Shown here: positions 15,202 to 24,312 of the stretch, one piece after another | How positions within the stretch are numbered: the stretch's first letter is position 1 | Layout of the letters: each line of letters begins with the position of its first letter | Assembly (NCBI GenBank): GCA_965229685.1 | Contig: OZ245920.1 | Coordinates: forward strand, 1,984,001-2,048,000 | DNA length: 64,000 nucleotides | Origin: Pacificispira sp033344895 | GTDB lineage: Bacteria > Pseudomonadota > Alphaproteobacteria > UBA8366 > Aestuariispiraceae | Reading direction: 5' to 3' | Program-made: the position numbers and the translations under genes | The notes under the pieces: generated by a model | What the model was told of the DNA's origin: nothing | Databases searched by the model: none | What the model saw: the letters and a program-made list of their open reading frames with translations, nothing else

Positions 15202-16770
15202 CTACTCCCACTCGATCGTCCCGGGCGGCTTCGACGTCACATCGTAGACAACCCGGTTGATACCGCGCACCTCGTTGATGATGCGGGTCGCGACCCGGCT
15301 GAGAAACGCGTGATCGAACGGATAGCTGTCGGCCGTCATGCCATCGGTCGATGTGACCGCGCGAAGACCGCAGACATGATCATAGGTTCGCGCATCCCCC
15401 ATCACGCCGACCGTCTTGACCGGCAGCAGCACCGCGAAGGCCTGCCAGATCTCGTCATACAGGCCGGCATTGCGAATTTCTTCCAGATAGATCGCATCCG
15501 CCTTGCGCAGGATATCCGCCTTCTCGCGATCGACCGGGCCGGGAATTCGGATCGCCAGTCCCGGACCCGGGAACGGATGACGCCCGATCATGCTCTCCGG
15601 CAGCCCCAGCTCGCGTCCCAGTTCCCGGACCTCGTCCTTGAACAGTTCCCGCAGCGGTTCGACCAGCTTCATGTCCATCCGCTCGGGCAGGCCACCGACA
15701 TTGTGGTGCGACTTGATGGTGACCGATGGGCCTCCTGCGAAGCTGACACTCTCGATCACGTCGGGATACAGCGTGCCCTGCGCCAGGAAATCTGCGCCGC
15801 CGATCTTCGTCGCTTCCTCCTCGAAGACATCGATGAACAGGCCGCCGATGATCTTGCGCTTCTTTTCAGGATCGTCGACACCGGCCAGCTTGCCGAGGAA
15901 CAGATCCGACGCGTCGCAATGAACCAGCGGTATGTTGTAATGATCGCGGAACAGGCGCACGACCTGCTCGCTTTCGCCCTGGCGCATCAGCCCGTGATCG
16001 ACATAGATGCAGGTCAGGCGTTCGCCGATGGCTTCGTGGATCAGCACCGCGACCACAGAACTGTCGACGCCGCCGGACAGACCGCAGATCACGCGGCCGT
16101 CCTCACCAACCTGACGGCGGACGCTTTCGATCGCCTGCTGCTTGAACGCCGCCATGGTCCAGTCGCCGGTGCAGCCGCAGACCAGATGCACAAAATTCGA
16201 GATCAGGCGCGCGCCGTCCGGAGTATGAACCACTTCCGGATGGAACTGAACTGCATAGAACTTACGATCGTCATCAGCGATGGCGGCGAAGGGTGCGTTG
16301 GCGCTTTTGCCGACCACCCGGAACCCATCCGGCAGGCGGTCCACGCGGTCGCCATGGCTCATCCAAACCTGAGGTTTTCCACCTTTCTGCCAGACCCCGT
16401 CAAACAGACCGCAATCATCGACGACGTCGATTTCTGCACGGCCGAACTCCTGATGATCCGACCCTTCGACCGAGCCGCCGAGCTGCGCGCACATCGTCTG
16501 CTGCCCGTAGCAGATACCGAAAACCGGAACTCCCAGGTCGTACACGATCTGTGGCGCGCGGGGCGTGTCCGAATGGGTCACACTGGCAGGGCCGCCGCTC
16601 AGAATAATACCCTTCGGGGCGAAAGCTCGGATCTTGTCGTCGGAAACGGCATTGAACGGATGAATTTCCGAATAGACGCCCGCCTCGCGCACACGACGCG
16701 CAATCAACTGGGTAACCTGACTGCCGAAATCGAGAATGAGAATGCGGTCGTCGCCGACAATATCTGTCAT
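15202..16770 (-). CDS. guaA: GMP synthase (glutamine-hydrolysing)
   Basis: A 522-residue enzyme converting XMP to GMP with ATP and glutamine, the last step of guanine nucleotide synthesis. The class I amidotransferase domain has the nucleophile Cys87 in FGICYGQQ and the His-Glu of the triad in QFHPEV. The ATP-pyrophosphatase P-loop is CGLSGGVDSSVVA, and the C-terminal dimerisation domain ends in the canonical PGTIEWE. Length is exactly typical. guaB, the preceding pathway step, is 2.1 kb away on the same strand. Confidence 0.98.
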   Translation of the reverse strand: MTDIVGDDRILILDFGSQVTQLIARRVREAGVYSEIHPFNAVSDDKIRAFAPKGIILSGGPASVTHSDTPRAPQIVYDLGVPVFGICYGQQTMCAQLGGSVEGSDHQEFGRAEIDVVDDCGLFDGVWQKGGKPQVWMSHGDRVDRLPDGFRVVGKSANAPFAAIADDDRKFYAVQFHPEVVHTPDGARLISNFVHLVCGCTGDWTMAAFKQQAIESVRRQVGEDGRVICGLSGGVDSSVVAVLIHEAIGERLTCIYVDHGLMRQGESEQVVRLFRDHYNIPLVHCDASDLFLGKLAGVDDPEKKRKIIGGLFIDVFEEEATKIGGADFLAQGTLYPDVIESVSFAGGPSVTIKSHHNVGGLPERMDMKLVEPLRELFKDEVRELGRELGLPESMIGRHPFPGPGLAIRIPGPVDREKADILRKADAIYLEEIRNAGLYDEIWQAFAVLLPVKTVGVMGDARTYDHVCGLRAVTSTDGMTADSYPFDHAFLSRVATRIINEVRGINRVVYDVTSKPPGTIEWE

Positions 16771-16841
16771 GGTTCTGGAATCTTCCTCTGGCAGGCGCGG
16801 AATGCGCTTCTAGCTATAGCAAATCCGTTACTCGAACAAGG

Positions 16842-17237
16842 TCAGGGCCGGCGCGCCACCATATCGATTTCAACCAGGGCGCCGACGGCCAGCCCGGTGA
16901 CGCCGATGGTGGTTCGGGCCGGCAGCTTTCCGGCCTCGAAATACTCGAGATAAGTCTGGTTCATCGCCGCATAGTCCCGGTCGAAATGGGTCAGATAGAT
17001 CCGGCACTGCACGACGTCCGACAAGCCCAGGCCGAGCCCGTCCAGGATCAGTGTCAGATTGTCCATCACCCGGCGAGTCTGGGCCACGATCCCGTCGGGC
17101 AAGGGCGCAGCGTCATCATTCGGGTCAGTCGGCATCTGGCCGGTCAGGAAGACAAAGCCGTTGACCTCCGTCGCATGCGAAAACGGTGCGACGGGCGTCG
17201 GGCCCGCGGCGATCATGTGGTGCAGAATGTCGGACAT
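16842..17237 (-). CDS. RidA family protein (YjgF/YER057c/UK114)
   Basis: A 131-residue protein of the Rid superfamily. RidA proteins hydrolyse reactive enamine/imine intermediates such as 2-aminoacrylate. The diagnostic Arg that binds the substrate carboxylate lies in ARTTIGVTGLAVGALVEID (Arg108) with the following Glu123. The N-terminus PFSHATEVNGFVFLTGQMP is typical. It stands upstream of guaA on the same strand with a 71-nt gap. Within the superfamily it could be RidA proper or one of Rid1-7, so enamine deamination is only likely. Confidence 0.88.
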   Translation of the reverse strand: MSDILHHMIAAGPTPVAPFSHATEVNGFVFLTGQMPTDPNDDAAPLPDGIVAQTRRVMDNLTLILDGLGLGLSDVVQCRIYLTHFDRDYAAMNQTYLEYFEAGKLPARTTIGVTGLAVGALVEIDMVARRP

Positions 17238-17324
17238 GGTGTGTCTTCCCCCTTGATTATCCGGGTCCGGACCAAGCCCCGATCGCCCTGACGAGGACGC
17301 CGGCAGGCCTGCCGTGAGCCCCCC

Positions 17325-18662
17325 TCACCCCAGCTTCCTGCCGAGAACCGCAACAAAGAAGCCGTCTGTATTGTGGTCCTTCGGCGTCAGCCGCAGATGG
17401 GGACGCCCAGCATCGCCTGGATAGGACGTTCCCGGCACCGTTTCACGCCAGACATCCGCCACCGGGTGCTCGAAGAAGGTCGGGTTCGCAGCCAGGAACG
17501 ACGCAATCTGAGCCTCGTTTTCACTGGGCAGGATGGAACAGGTCACATAGATCAGGCGCCCGCCCGGTGCGACCAGCCGCGCCGCGCTCTCCAGAACGGA
17601 GGCCTGCTTGGCGATGACCTCGTCCAGGCCTTCGCGGGTCAGTTTCCATTTCTGGTCCGGATTGCGCCGCCAGGTGCCGGAACCGCTGCAGGGCGCGTCG
17701 ACCAGCACCCGATCGAAGCCGCCGTCGAAACGAGCCGCCCGACGCTTCACCCATTTGTCCCGTTCCGACGACAGGGCACGACGTTCCACCATGAAGACGC
17801 CGGCCCGCTTCAGGCGTTGCGCGGCGCGGTTCAACCGGGCCTCGGAAACGTCACAGGCAACGATCCGACCGGTATTCTGCATGGCAGCGCCAAGCGCCAG
17901 CGTCTTGCCCCCTGCCCCGGCACAGAAATCGACAACCTTCATGCCCGGTTTGGCCTCGACCAGCAGGGCCGCCAGCTGCGAGCCTTCGTCCTGAGGCTCG
18001 ATGAGACCGTCCTTGAAGACCGTCGTACCGGTCAGCGGGCGCCGTTCCCGCAGCCGTAGCCCGGTCGGAGAATACGGCGTCGGAACAGTTTCAATGCCCT
18101 CGGAGGCAAGCCGGCTTCCCGCCTCCTCACGCGTGCCCTTCAGCAGATTGACCCGCAGGTCGACCGGCGCTTCATCGCCATGGGCCGCCAGTTGCGCCTC
18201 GGCATCGTCGCCATACAGCGCGCCCAATTCCTCGGACAGGAAATCCGGGACGTTCGCCGCAGCCGCCAAAGGCTGGCATCCCAGATCGAACCCTTTCTGA
18301 GCCGCCAGTTCGACCGCGACCCTCTTTTCGACGCCGGTTAGCGGCGACGGATCGAAACGCTCCCCGGTAAAACTGCCGTCCATATCTGTCAGTTGCTGCC
18401 CCTGTCCCAGCTGCAGCCAGATGAGCAATCGCGCCCGCGGTGTCGGGTCGCCACCCTGACAACGCGACAGCCACCAATCGATCTGACCGCGCCGACGCAG
18501 GGTGCCGTAGACCATTCCAGCAATTGCCGACTTGTCCTTCGCGCCGGCATAGCGGTTGGAGCGGGCCCAGTCGGCCAGCAGCTTGTCGGCTGGCGGTGCG
18601 TCCGCCCCGTCCAGGCGTTCCAACAGGCCGATCGCGGCGGAAATTCGGGCACCTGGTGTCAT
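17325..18662 (-). CDS. RsmB-like 16S rRNA (cytosine-C5)-methyltransferase
   Basis: A 445-residue NOL1/NOP2/Sun-family RNA m5C methyltransferase. The SAM-binding site is DFCAGAGGKTLAL; motif IV is DAPCSGSGTWRRNPD and motif VI is VTCSILPSENE, carrying the two catalytic cysteines. An N-terminal helical region of about 150 residues precedes them, as in RsmB (NusB-like). The ATG at 18662 overlaps the upstream SemiSWEET stop by 4 nt; the open frame upstream of it has no family similarity. The target base, C967 in E. coli, is inferred from the family. Confidence 0.9.
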   Translation of the reverse strand: MTPGARISAAIGLLERLDGADAPPADKLLADWARSNRYAGAKDKSAIAGMVYGTLRRRGQIDWWLSRCQGGDPTPRARLLIWLQLGQGQQLTDMDGSFTGERFDPSPLTGVEKRVAVELAAQKGFDLGCQPLAAAANVPDFLSEELGALYGDDAEAQLAAHGDEAPVDLRVNLLKGTREEAGSRLASEGIETVPTPYSPTGLRLRERRPLTGTTVFKDGLIEPQDEGSQLAALLVEAKPGMKVVDFCAGAGGKTLALGAAMQNTGRIVACDVSEARLNRAAQRLKRAGVFMVERRALSSERDKWVKRRAARFDGGFDRVLVDAPCSGSGTWRRNPDQKWKLTREGLDEVIAKQASVLESAARLVAPGGRLIYVTCSILPSENEAQIASFLAANPTFFEHPVADVWRETVPGTSYPGDAGRPHLRLTPKDHNTDGFFVAVLGRKLG

Positions 18663-18907
18663 CCGTAACGCACTTTCATCCACAGTATGGAAAGGACCAG
18701 CAACAGGGTAACCCCGTTTGCCAGAACGAGCGGCAAATCGCCGATGGCGAGACCGTATGCAAGCCAGAGACAGACACCGGTTGCAAAGATCAGGAACATC
18801 GTCAGCGAAATGTCCCCGGTCGACCGACTGCGCCAGCATTTTATCGCCTGCGGCAGAAACGCGATTGTCGTGCACAATCCGGCGATCAGTCCGACGGCCT
18901 CGATCAT
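18659..18907 (-). CDS. SemiSWEET family PQ-loop transporter
   Basis: An 82-residue protein with three predicted membrane helices, the size of a bacterial half-SWEET. The PQ motif is in AFLPQAIKCWRSRSTGDIS (Pro19-Gln20) and the third helix carries the NGVTLLLVL element. SemiSWEETs dimerise to move small sugars by facilitated diffusion. It lies between guaB and the rRNA methyltransferase and shares ATGA with the latter, so all three may be cotranscribed. Confidence 0.9.
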   Translation of the reverse strand: MIEAVGLIAGLCTTIAFLPQAIKCWRSRSTGDISLTMFLIFATGVCLWLAYGLAIGDLPLVLANGVTLLLVLSILWMKVRYG

Positions 18908-18917
18908 CGGCGTGGCC

Positions 18918-20381
18918 TCACCGATCGATCTGATAGTTGGGGGATTCCTTGGTCACCGTGATATCGTGGACATGGCTTTCACGCAGGCCGGCATTCGTGA
19001 TGCGCCGGAACGTGGCACGGGTCTGAAGGTCCCGGATCGTCTCGCTTCCAGTATAGCCCATTGCGGCTCGCAGACCGCCGACCAATTGGTGGACGACACC
19101 AGAAACAGAGCCCTTGTAGGGCACGCGCCCTTCGACGCCTTCGGGAACGAATTTGTGGCTTTCCGCCACTTCCTCCTGGAAATAGCGGTCAGCAGAACCG
19201 CGCGACATCGCGCCGGCCGACCCCATGCCGCGATAGGATTTGTAGGAACGCCCCTGATACAGAAAGACTTCACCCGGCGCCTCTTCGGTTCCCGCGAGGA
19301 GCGACCCGACCATGACGGCATCCGCCCCGGCGGCAATGGCCTTGGCAAGGTCGCCGGAAAACTTGATGCCGCCGTCGGCGATCGCGGGGATTCCGCGCGC
19401 ATGACAGACCTCGGATGCCTCCATGATCGCGGTAAGCTGCGGCACACCGACGCCGGCGACAATCCGTGTGGTGCAGATGGATCCGGGCCCGATCCCGATC
19501 TTGACCGCATCCGCACCGCTATCGATCAAGGCCTTGGCGCCGTCGGCCGTCGCGACGTTGCCCGCAATAACCTGGGCATAATTCGACAGTTTCTTGACGT
19601 TGCCGACCTGATCCAGCACGCCCTGGGAATGACCATGGGCGGTGTCTACGACGATGACATCCACCCCGGCGTCGAGCAGCGCTTCGGCGCGGGCAAGGCC
19701 ATCCTTGCCGGTCCCGGTCGCGGCGGCCACACGCAGGCGACCGTGCTCGTCCTTGCATGCATTCGGGAAGTTCTGGGCCTTTTCGATGTCCTTGACGGTA
19801 ATCAGGCCGACGCAATGCCGTTCCTCGTCGACGACCAGAAGCTTTTCGATGCGATATTTGTGCAGCAGCCGCATGGCCTCGTCGCGCGTAACGCCTTCCG
19901 GCACGGTTACCAGGCCGCGCTTGGTCATCAGCTCCTTGATCGGCGTCGCCATCTCTTCCGCGAACCGGACGTCGCGGTTGGTCAGGATGCCGACCAGCTT
20001 CTTGGACCGCTTGGAGACCACCGGGATACCGCTGATGCCGTTTCTGCGCATGATTTGCAGTGCGTCGGCCAGGGTGCGGTCCGGGGTGACGGTGATCGGG
20101 TTGACCACCATGCCGCTTTCGAAGCGCTTCACCATGCGCACTTCGTTGGCCTGTTCTTCAACCGTCAGATTCTTGTGCACGACGCCGATGCCGCCCTGCT
20201 GGGCCATGGCGATTGCCAGCCGCCCTTCCGTCACCGTGTCCATCGCCGCGGAAATCAGCGGCATGCCCAGTTCGATGGTGCTGGTCAGTCTGGTTCCGGT
20301 ATTGGTCTTCGCAGGCAGGACGTTGGAATGTCCGGGCTGGAGGAGGACGTCATCGAAAGTAAGGGCTTCGGCGAAAGTCAT
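18918..20381 (-). CDS. guaB: Inosine-5'-monophosphate dehydrogenase
   Basis: A 487-residue enzyme oxidising IMP to XMP with NAD, the first committed step to GMP. It begins with the standard EALTFDDVLLQPGHS. Two CBS domains occupy about 90-210, the catalytic Cys loop is IGPGSICTTRIVAGVG, followed by ADGGIKFSGD and the flap YRGMGSAGAM. I chose ATG 20381 over the upstream start at 20432 because CAGGAGT lies eight bases before it and the family length is 487. A sigma70-like promoter is visible at 20415-20442. Confidence 0.97.
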   Translation of the reverse strand: MTFAEALTFDDVLLQPGHSNVLPAKTNTGTRLTSTIELGMPLISAAMDTVTEGRLAIAMAQQGGIGVVHKNLTVEEQANEVRMVKRFESGMVVNPITVTPDRTLADALQIMRRNGISGIPVVSKRSKKLVGILTNRDVRFAEEMATPIKELMTKRGLVTVPEGVTRDEAMRLLHKYRIEKLLVVDEERHCVGLITVKDIEKAQNFPNACKDEHGRLRVAAATGTGKDGLARAEALLDAGVDVIVVDTAHGHSQGVLDQVGNVKKLSNYAQVIAGNVATADGAKALIDSGADAVKIGIGPGSICTTRIVAGVGVPQLTAIMEASEVCHARGIPAIADGGIKFSGDLAKAIAAGADAVMVGSLLAGTEEAPGEVFLYQGRSYKSYRGMGSAGAMSRGSADRYFQEEVAESHKFVPEGVEGRVPYKGSVSGVVHQLVGGLRAAMGYTGSETIRDLQTRATFRRITNAGLRESHVHDITVTKESPNYQIDR

Positions 20382-20414
20382 CGGACGGCACTCCTGTTTT
20401 GTCTGCGGTGCCGC

Positions 20415-20442
20415 AATATACGCAGAATCCACTGCCTTCCAA
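20415..20442 (-). promoter_or_regulatory. Probable guaB promoter
   Basis: On the minus strand, TTGGAA (20442-20437) and TATATT (20420-20415) are separated by 16 nt and lie 34-61 nt upstream of the guaB start. The surrounding 20443-20577 region is unusually AT-rich with A-tracts. Confidence 0.45.
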
Positions 20443-20577
20443 GCCTTAAGCGCTTCGAAATTGCAAAATTTGCCCCAAAAATCCTATTCCCACAAAGACA
20501 CGATGCAACTGAACCCTAAAAACGCGCTTTCACCCCATCACAAAATGCAAAATGCGCAGTTTATGTCCTGAAACGCA

Positions 20578-22320
20578 CTACAGCAGGTTCGCATCCTGCA
20601 ATTCAGCTTCGATTTTCGCCATTGCCTTTCCGGTTATGGCCCCATTCAGCAATCCGACTGCCGCTTTCGCAGCTGCCCTGTGCAGGAAATTGTCCAGATT
20701 TTCGTCAATCAGCCGGCAAAGGACCTTACCGATCCGTCTTTTCATCCGACCGTGCAACTCAGGCATCTTTTCGGCAAATCCGGACGGCCAGGGCGGCGTG
20801 AAGGGCTTCAAACCGAGATCCAGCCCGAACATGTCCCGTCGGTTCATGCCTCGAACCAAGGGAATGATCGGCAGAACCTGCGAACCGTCCGGTCGCGTGA
20901 TCTTCCAATGGTCGATCTGTTGCGGCGACCACCTGCCCTGAATCAAGCGGTGTTCGACCGGCACGGTGAACCAGTTCGCCAGGAAACGCTGGGCGTTGAT
21001 CCGGCCAAGAATGTAGTCGTGATGCCGAAAGGACACATCCAGGAACCCACCGAAAGCGCGCAGGGCGCCCCCCGCGACAGCATATCTGGCCGGTACCTCA
21101 TTGCCTGCGCCATCCAACTCGTACCGTGCCGGGGCAATGACATATCGACTGGGGGTTCCGTTCCGCAGAACCGCCAGATCTTCCGGCTTGAAGCGTGCCT
21201 GCTGCTTCAGCGCCGACATTAACGCGCCGAGCACAAATCCCAATGTCGGGTGACCATCCTTCGGCTCCCCTTCCTGATGAACATTCGGGAACGGGTCCAC
21301 CATGATCAGTTTGCGGGTGGATTTCACGGGATCGCGTTCGTTGCGTCCGCTTTCATCGGCAATGAGACGCCTTCCGATCTCGATCGGCTCGTTGTTCATC
21401 GTGCCGCCGTCGACCGTCCAGTACGCAAACTCACCATCGGATCGCCCTCCGGGAAAGTCGGGGGGAATTTTTGCGGAGGCCATGCATTTCCCGTCAATCG
21501 GGCTGTCGAGCGGTACCGGCCAATGCATTTCATTATAAAGGTCACGGTCAGTGGATATCCGCCGAGGACGCAAGGCAAAGGGAAAGGCCGCGGTTCCCAT
21601 CGCGGCGTCCGCCAGCTTTCTAAATGGCTCAGAGGTACCGTCGGTATCGAAATCGACGAAACAATGGCCGACCCAGCCGGGGTTCGACGTTCCATAGGCG
21701 AACCGCGCATAGTCCTTGTGGGCGGTGACGGAATGTTCGGTCCCGGCCTCCCCTATAAATGACAGATTGTAGGGAACACCCCGCAAATTCGTCGTCGACA
21801 GGTAGATCGGCACCGGATCGCGCAGCCAGGCCGGATAGGCTGATCGTGTCTTCGGAATATCAACCGCACGGTCCCGGATGCCATCGATACTGCCGGCCCC
21901 TTCCGTATTCAGAAGCGAGAGCAACGGCTTATCCTCCGACAGGTCGTCATCCTCCAGCATGCCGGCGATGTCGACCTCCTCAACCCAGGAACGGTAGAGC
22001 ACCGAATGGTCGGCATCCGGATCGTATCGCGGCCCGGAGACGCCTTTCACCTCACCGCGAACGACGGAGGCCAGCAATGCGCCGCTGATGCCGCCGGCCG
22101 ATGCGCCCAGCACGGCGTCAACGGTCACTCTGTGGTCCTGGGGCAGCATCGGGTCGCCTTCGGTCCGGGCGGCCTCCATCGCGTCCAGTGCCTCGATCAG
22201 GAAGTCCAGAACGCCGGCGGTATAGGCCCCCGCTGAAACAGCCCCGGCCATGACCAAAGAAAGATGAAATCCGGTATCGTCTTCCTGACGGCCCGGCAGA
22301 CTCATGTCTTGAAGATACAT
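20578..22320 (-). CDS. Patatin-like phospholipase family protein
   Basis: A 580-residue protein with a patatin domain: the nucleophile elbow GASAGG in DAVLGASAGGISGALLAS (residues near 70-85) and the Asp of the Ser-Asp dyad in WTVDGGTMNNEP. The glycine-rich oxyanion segment is LVMAGAVSAGAYTAGVLDFL, a variant of the usual G-G-G-x-R/K. About 250 residues follow the dyad, of a type found in bacterial patatin-like proteins annotated as DUF3376-like; I cannot confirm that assignment. It lacks a signal peptide. Lipid acyl hydrolase activity is inferred. Confidence 0.83.
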   Translation of the reverse strand: MYLQDMSLPGRQEDDTGFHLSLVMAGAVSAGAYTAGVLDFLIEALDAMEAARTEGDPMLPQDHRVTVDAVLGASAGGISGALLASVVRGEVKGVSGPRYDPDADHSVLYRSWVEEVDIAGMLEDDDLSEDKPLLSLLNTEGAGSIDGIRDRAVDIPKTRSAYPAWLRDPVPIYLSTTNLRGVPYNLSFIGEAGTEHSVTAHKDYARFAYGTSNPGWVGHCFVDFDTDGTSEPFRKLADAAMGTAAFPFALRPRRISTDRDLYNEMHWPVPLDSPIDGKCMASAKIPPDFPGGRSDGEFAYWTVDGGTMNNEPIEIGRRLIADESGRNERDPVKSTRKLIMVDPFPNVHQEGEPKDGHPTLGFVLGALMSALKQQARFKPEDLAVLRNGTPSRYVIAPARYELDGAGNEVPARYAVAGGALRAFGGFLDVSFRHHDYILGRINAQRFLANWFTVPVEHRLIQGRWSPQQIDHWKITRPDGSQVLPIIPLVRGMNRRDMFGLDLGLKPFTPPWPSGFAEKMPELHGRMKRRIGKVLCRLIDENLDNFLHRAAAKAAVGLLNGAITGKAMAKIEAELQDANLL

Positions 22321-22375
22321 CCTGACGCCCCCTTCCCCCGAAAGAAGGCAATCATATCATGTCAAGCGAACTTGT

Positions 22376-23098
22376 TTAACCGTTCTGGTTGTCATCCTCA
22401 CGACGGAAGCCGAGGGCGACGACATACATCTCGGGCGATTCCTTGCGGCTGGCGGGCGGCTTCATGTGGAAAACCCGCTCAAAGTCCTTCTTCAGCACGT
22501 TCAGGAGCGATCCTTCGGTGCCGCCAGAAAAGACTTTGGCAACAAATGCGCCACCGGGGGCAAGCACCTCCTGCGCGAAGGCATAGGCGGTTTCAACCAG
22601 GGCAACGATGCGCAGATGGTCGGTCTGAGGATGGCCCGTCGTGTTTGCCGCCATATCCGACAGAACAATGTCCGCCTGACCGCCGAGTTCGGCCTTCAGG
22701 CGGTCCGGTGCATCGTCATCCATGAAATCGCCGACCAGCAGAACCGCGCCGGGTATCGGGTCGCATTCCAGCAGATCGATTCCGACGACGCGCGCGTTGG
22801 AACCGCAGCGCTGAAGCGCCACCTGGGTCCAGCCGCCGGGCGCACATCCCAGATCGACGATACGGTTTCCGGGTTTCAGCAGATTATGCTTGTCGTCGAT
22901 CTCCGCCAGCTTGAAGGCCGCGCGACCACGATATCCGAGCCGACGGGCTTCCGCCACATAGGGGTCGTTGAGCTGACGTTCGAGCCAAAGCGTGGAAGAC
23001 AGCTTTCGGCCGCGTGCGGTCTTCACCCGTACCCTTGCGCCACGGGAGTCCGTGACATTGCGACTGCCGCCGCCTTTCTTTCCAGTTTTCCTGGCCAT
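22376..23098 (-). CDS. rlmE: 23S rRNA 2'-O-methyltransferase (RlmE/FtsJ)
   Basis: A 240-residue enzyme that methylates U2552 of 23S rRNA (family knowledge). After a basic N-terminal tail (MARKTGKKGGGSRNV) come the catalytic Lys region SRAAFKLAEID, the SAM loop IVDLGCAPGGWTQVAL, the catalytic Asp in VLSDMAANTTGH, and Lys plus Glu in FVAKVFSGG and SRKESPEMYVV. The K-D-K-E tetrad is complete. The gene lies just downstream of tRNA-Gln on the same strand. Confidence 0.95.
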   Translation of the reverse strand: MARKTGKKGGGSRNVTDSRGARVRVKTARGRKLSSTLWLERQLNDPYVAEARRLGYRGRAAFKLAEIDDKHNLLKPGNRIVDLGCAPGGWTQVALQRCGSNARVVGIDLLECDPIPGAVLLVGDFMDDDAPDRLKAELGGQADIVLSDMAANTTGHPQTDHLRIVALVETAYAFAQEVLAPGGAFVAKVFSGGTEGSLLNVLKKDFERVFHMKPPASRKESPEMYVVALGFRREDDNQNG

Positions 23099-23120
23099 GC
23101 ATCGGCCTCCCGAAACGAAG

Positions 23121-23142
23121 AAACCGCGCCGAAGCGCGGTTT
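23121..23142. terminator. Terminator hairpin between rlmE and tRNA-Gln
   Basis: AAACCGCG-ccgaag-CGCGGTTT, a perfect 8-bp stem with A and T tracts on either side, works in both directions. It lies 5 nt beyond the tRNA 3' end. Confidence 0.7.
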
Positions 23143-23147
23143 CCGAG

Positions 23148-23221
23148 TGGCTGGGGAACCTGGATTCGAACCAGGACTAACGGAGTCAGAGTCCGTGGGT
23201 CTACCGTTAACCTATTCCCCA
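23148..23221 (-). tRNA. tRNA-Gln (anticodon CTG)
   Basis: On the minus strand a 74-nt cloverleaf begins TGGGGAA and its acceptor partner TTCCCCA is followed by G and CCA. The D-arm is AGGTTAACGGTAGACC, the anticodon stem ACGGA/TCCGT encloses CTCTGAC (anticodon CTG, reading CAG), and the T-arm is CTGGTTCGAATCCAG. The U1-A72 pair is typical for tRNA-Gln. Confidence 0.96.
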
Positions 23222-23418
23222 TCAGAGGTCCGGTGCGCCGGACGGGCGGGTACATAACGATTTCCGACGACGAGGTCAACCGCTCCGGCGGATAAGATTT
23301 GCAGATCGTATCATAAAACCGACGCCCTGTCGTCTTGCGCCCGGTTCCTGTTTTCAACGACCAAGCGACAGTCTATACTGGAACGACCATTCCACAATCG
23401 ACAGCCGGAGCATTTCTC

Positions 23419-24117
23419 ATGACCATCGAACTGTTCGAACTGCGCGGCAAGGACCCGGACCTCCGGTTCAGCCCCAATGTCTGGCCGACGCGCATGGCGC
23501 TTGTGCACAAGCAACTGCCTTTCACTTCCGTGCCCTGGCGCTTCACCGAAAAGGACGCAATCGCCTTCTCGGGCCAGAAAATGGTGCCGGTGATCCGCGA
23601 CGCCGGAAAATCGGTCCACGATTCCTGGGCCATCGCGAATTATCTCGAAGACACTTATCCGGATCGCCCCAGCCTTTTCGGCGGTCCTGCGGGCAAGGCC
23701 GGCATCGTCTTCTTCCGTCGCTACGTCACGACAATCTATGGTGCGGCCGCCCCGATCGCGGTCCTGCCCGTCTGGAACTGCCTCGATGAAGAGGATCAAG
23801 CCTATTTTCGGGACACCCGCGAGGCCCGCCTGGGCAGGAAACTTGAAGATGTCTGCGGAGATATCGCCCAAAGGCTCGACACTTTCAGGACGGCCCTGGG
23901 GCCGATGCGCGCCATGCTGGGCGACCAGCCCTTTGCCGGTGGCGACGCCCCGCTTTATTCAGACCACATGCTTTTCGGTGTGATCCAATGGCTCCGCTGT
24001 GTCGCGGATGTTGACCTGTTCGAAAAGGATGACCCCGTCGCCGACTGGGTCGAACGCATGCTGGATGCCTATGACGGGCATGCCCGCGCGGCAAAGACCT
24101 GCCGAACGGCAGCTTGA
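23419..24117 (+). CDS. Glutathione S-transferase family protein (LigE-like)
   Basis: A 232-residue GST. The thioredoxin-like N-terminal domain contains FSPNVWPTRMALVHKQL, the cis-Pro segment KMVPVIRD and the glutathione-gamma-Glu contact VHDSWAIANYLE. The catalytic position at the start of helix 1 is Ser/Asn rather than Tyr. The wording resembles beta-etherase LigE/LigF-like and uncharacterised proteobacterial GSTs. A helical C-terminal domain follows. The ATG at 23419 gives the family N-terminus. Substrate unknown. Confidence 0.83.
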   Translation: MTIELFELRGKDPDLRFSPNVWPTRMALVHKQLPFTSVPWRFTEKDAIAFSGQKMVPVIRDAGKSVHDSWAIANYLEDTYPDRPSLFGGPAGKAGIVFFRRYVTTIYGAAAPIAVLPVWNCLDEEDQAYFRDTREARLGRKLEDVCGDIAQRLDTFRTALGPMRAMLGDQPFAGGDAPLYSDHMLFGVIQWLRCVADVDLFEKDDPVADWVERMLDAYDGHARAAKTCRTAA

Positions 24118-24312
24118 TACCGCGGAGAGTCTTACAGGGATCGCCGGCCGCCCTATGCTGCACTGCGGTATTCGGTTTTTGCACGGCGACCCTGCCCTTT
24201 ATGCAATTGTTAAATGTCCCGGCGACATCCATTTCCAGCGCAGTCGCCGGGACGCGCTGTTACCCCCAACACCACGGCCCGGATCCAATAACTCGAAGTT
24301 GGAGTAAGCCAA
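24118..24312. other. Intergenic region before the first DUF1127 gene
   Basis: 195 bases without a gene. TTGCAC and TATGCA near 24178-24204 could form a weak promoter. Nothing else stands out. Confidence 0.3.

Noticed and set aside
15040..16953. 637-codon open frame opposite guaA
   Set aside because: It is antisense to a canonical GMP synthase gene and lacks recognisable domains. GC-rich codon use on the coding strand removes stops from the opposite strand; the same explains long antisense frames at 18687-20519, 43055-44977, 54557-56404 and 62004-63956.
18663..18875. Longer N-terminus for the rRNA methyltransferase
   Set aside because: The extra residues come entirely from the SemiSWEET gene in another frame; the ATGA overlap at 18659-18662 is the natural start.
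20382..20432. Longer N-terminus for GuaB
   Set aside because: The ATG at 20381 has a good ribosome binding site and gives the standard 487 residues; the upstream region contains the likely promoter.
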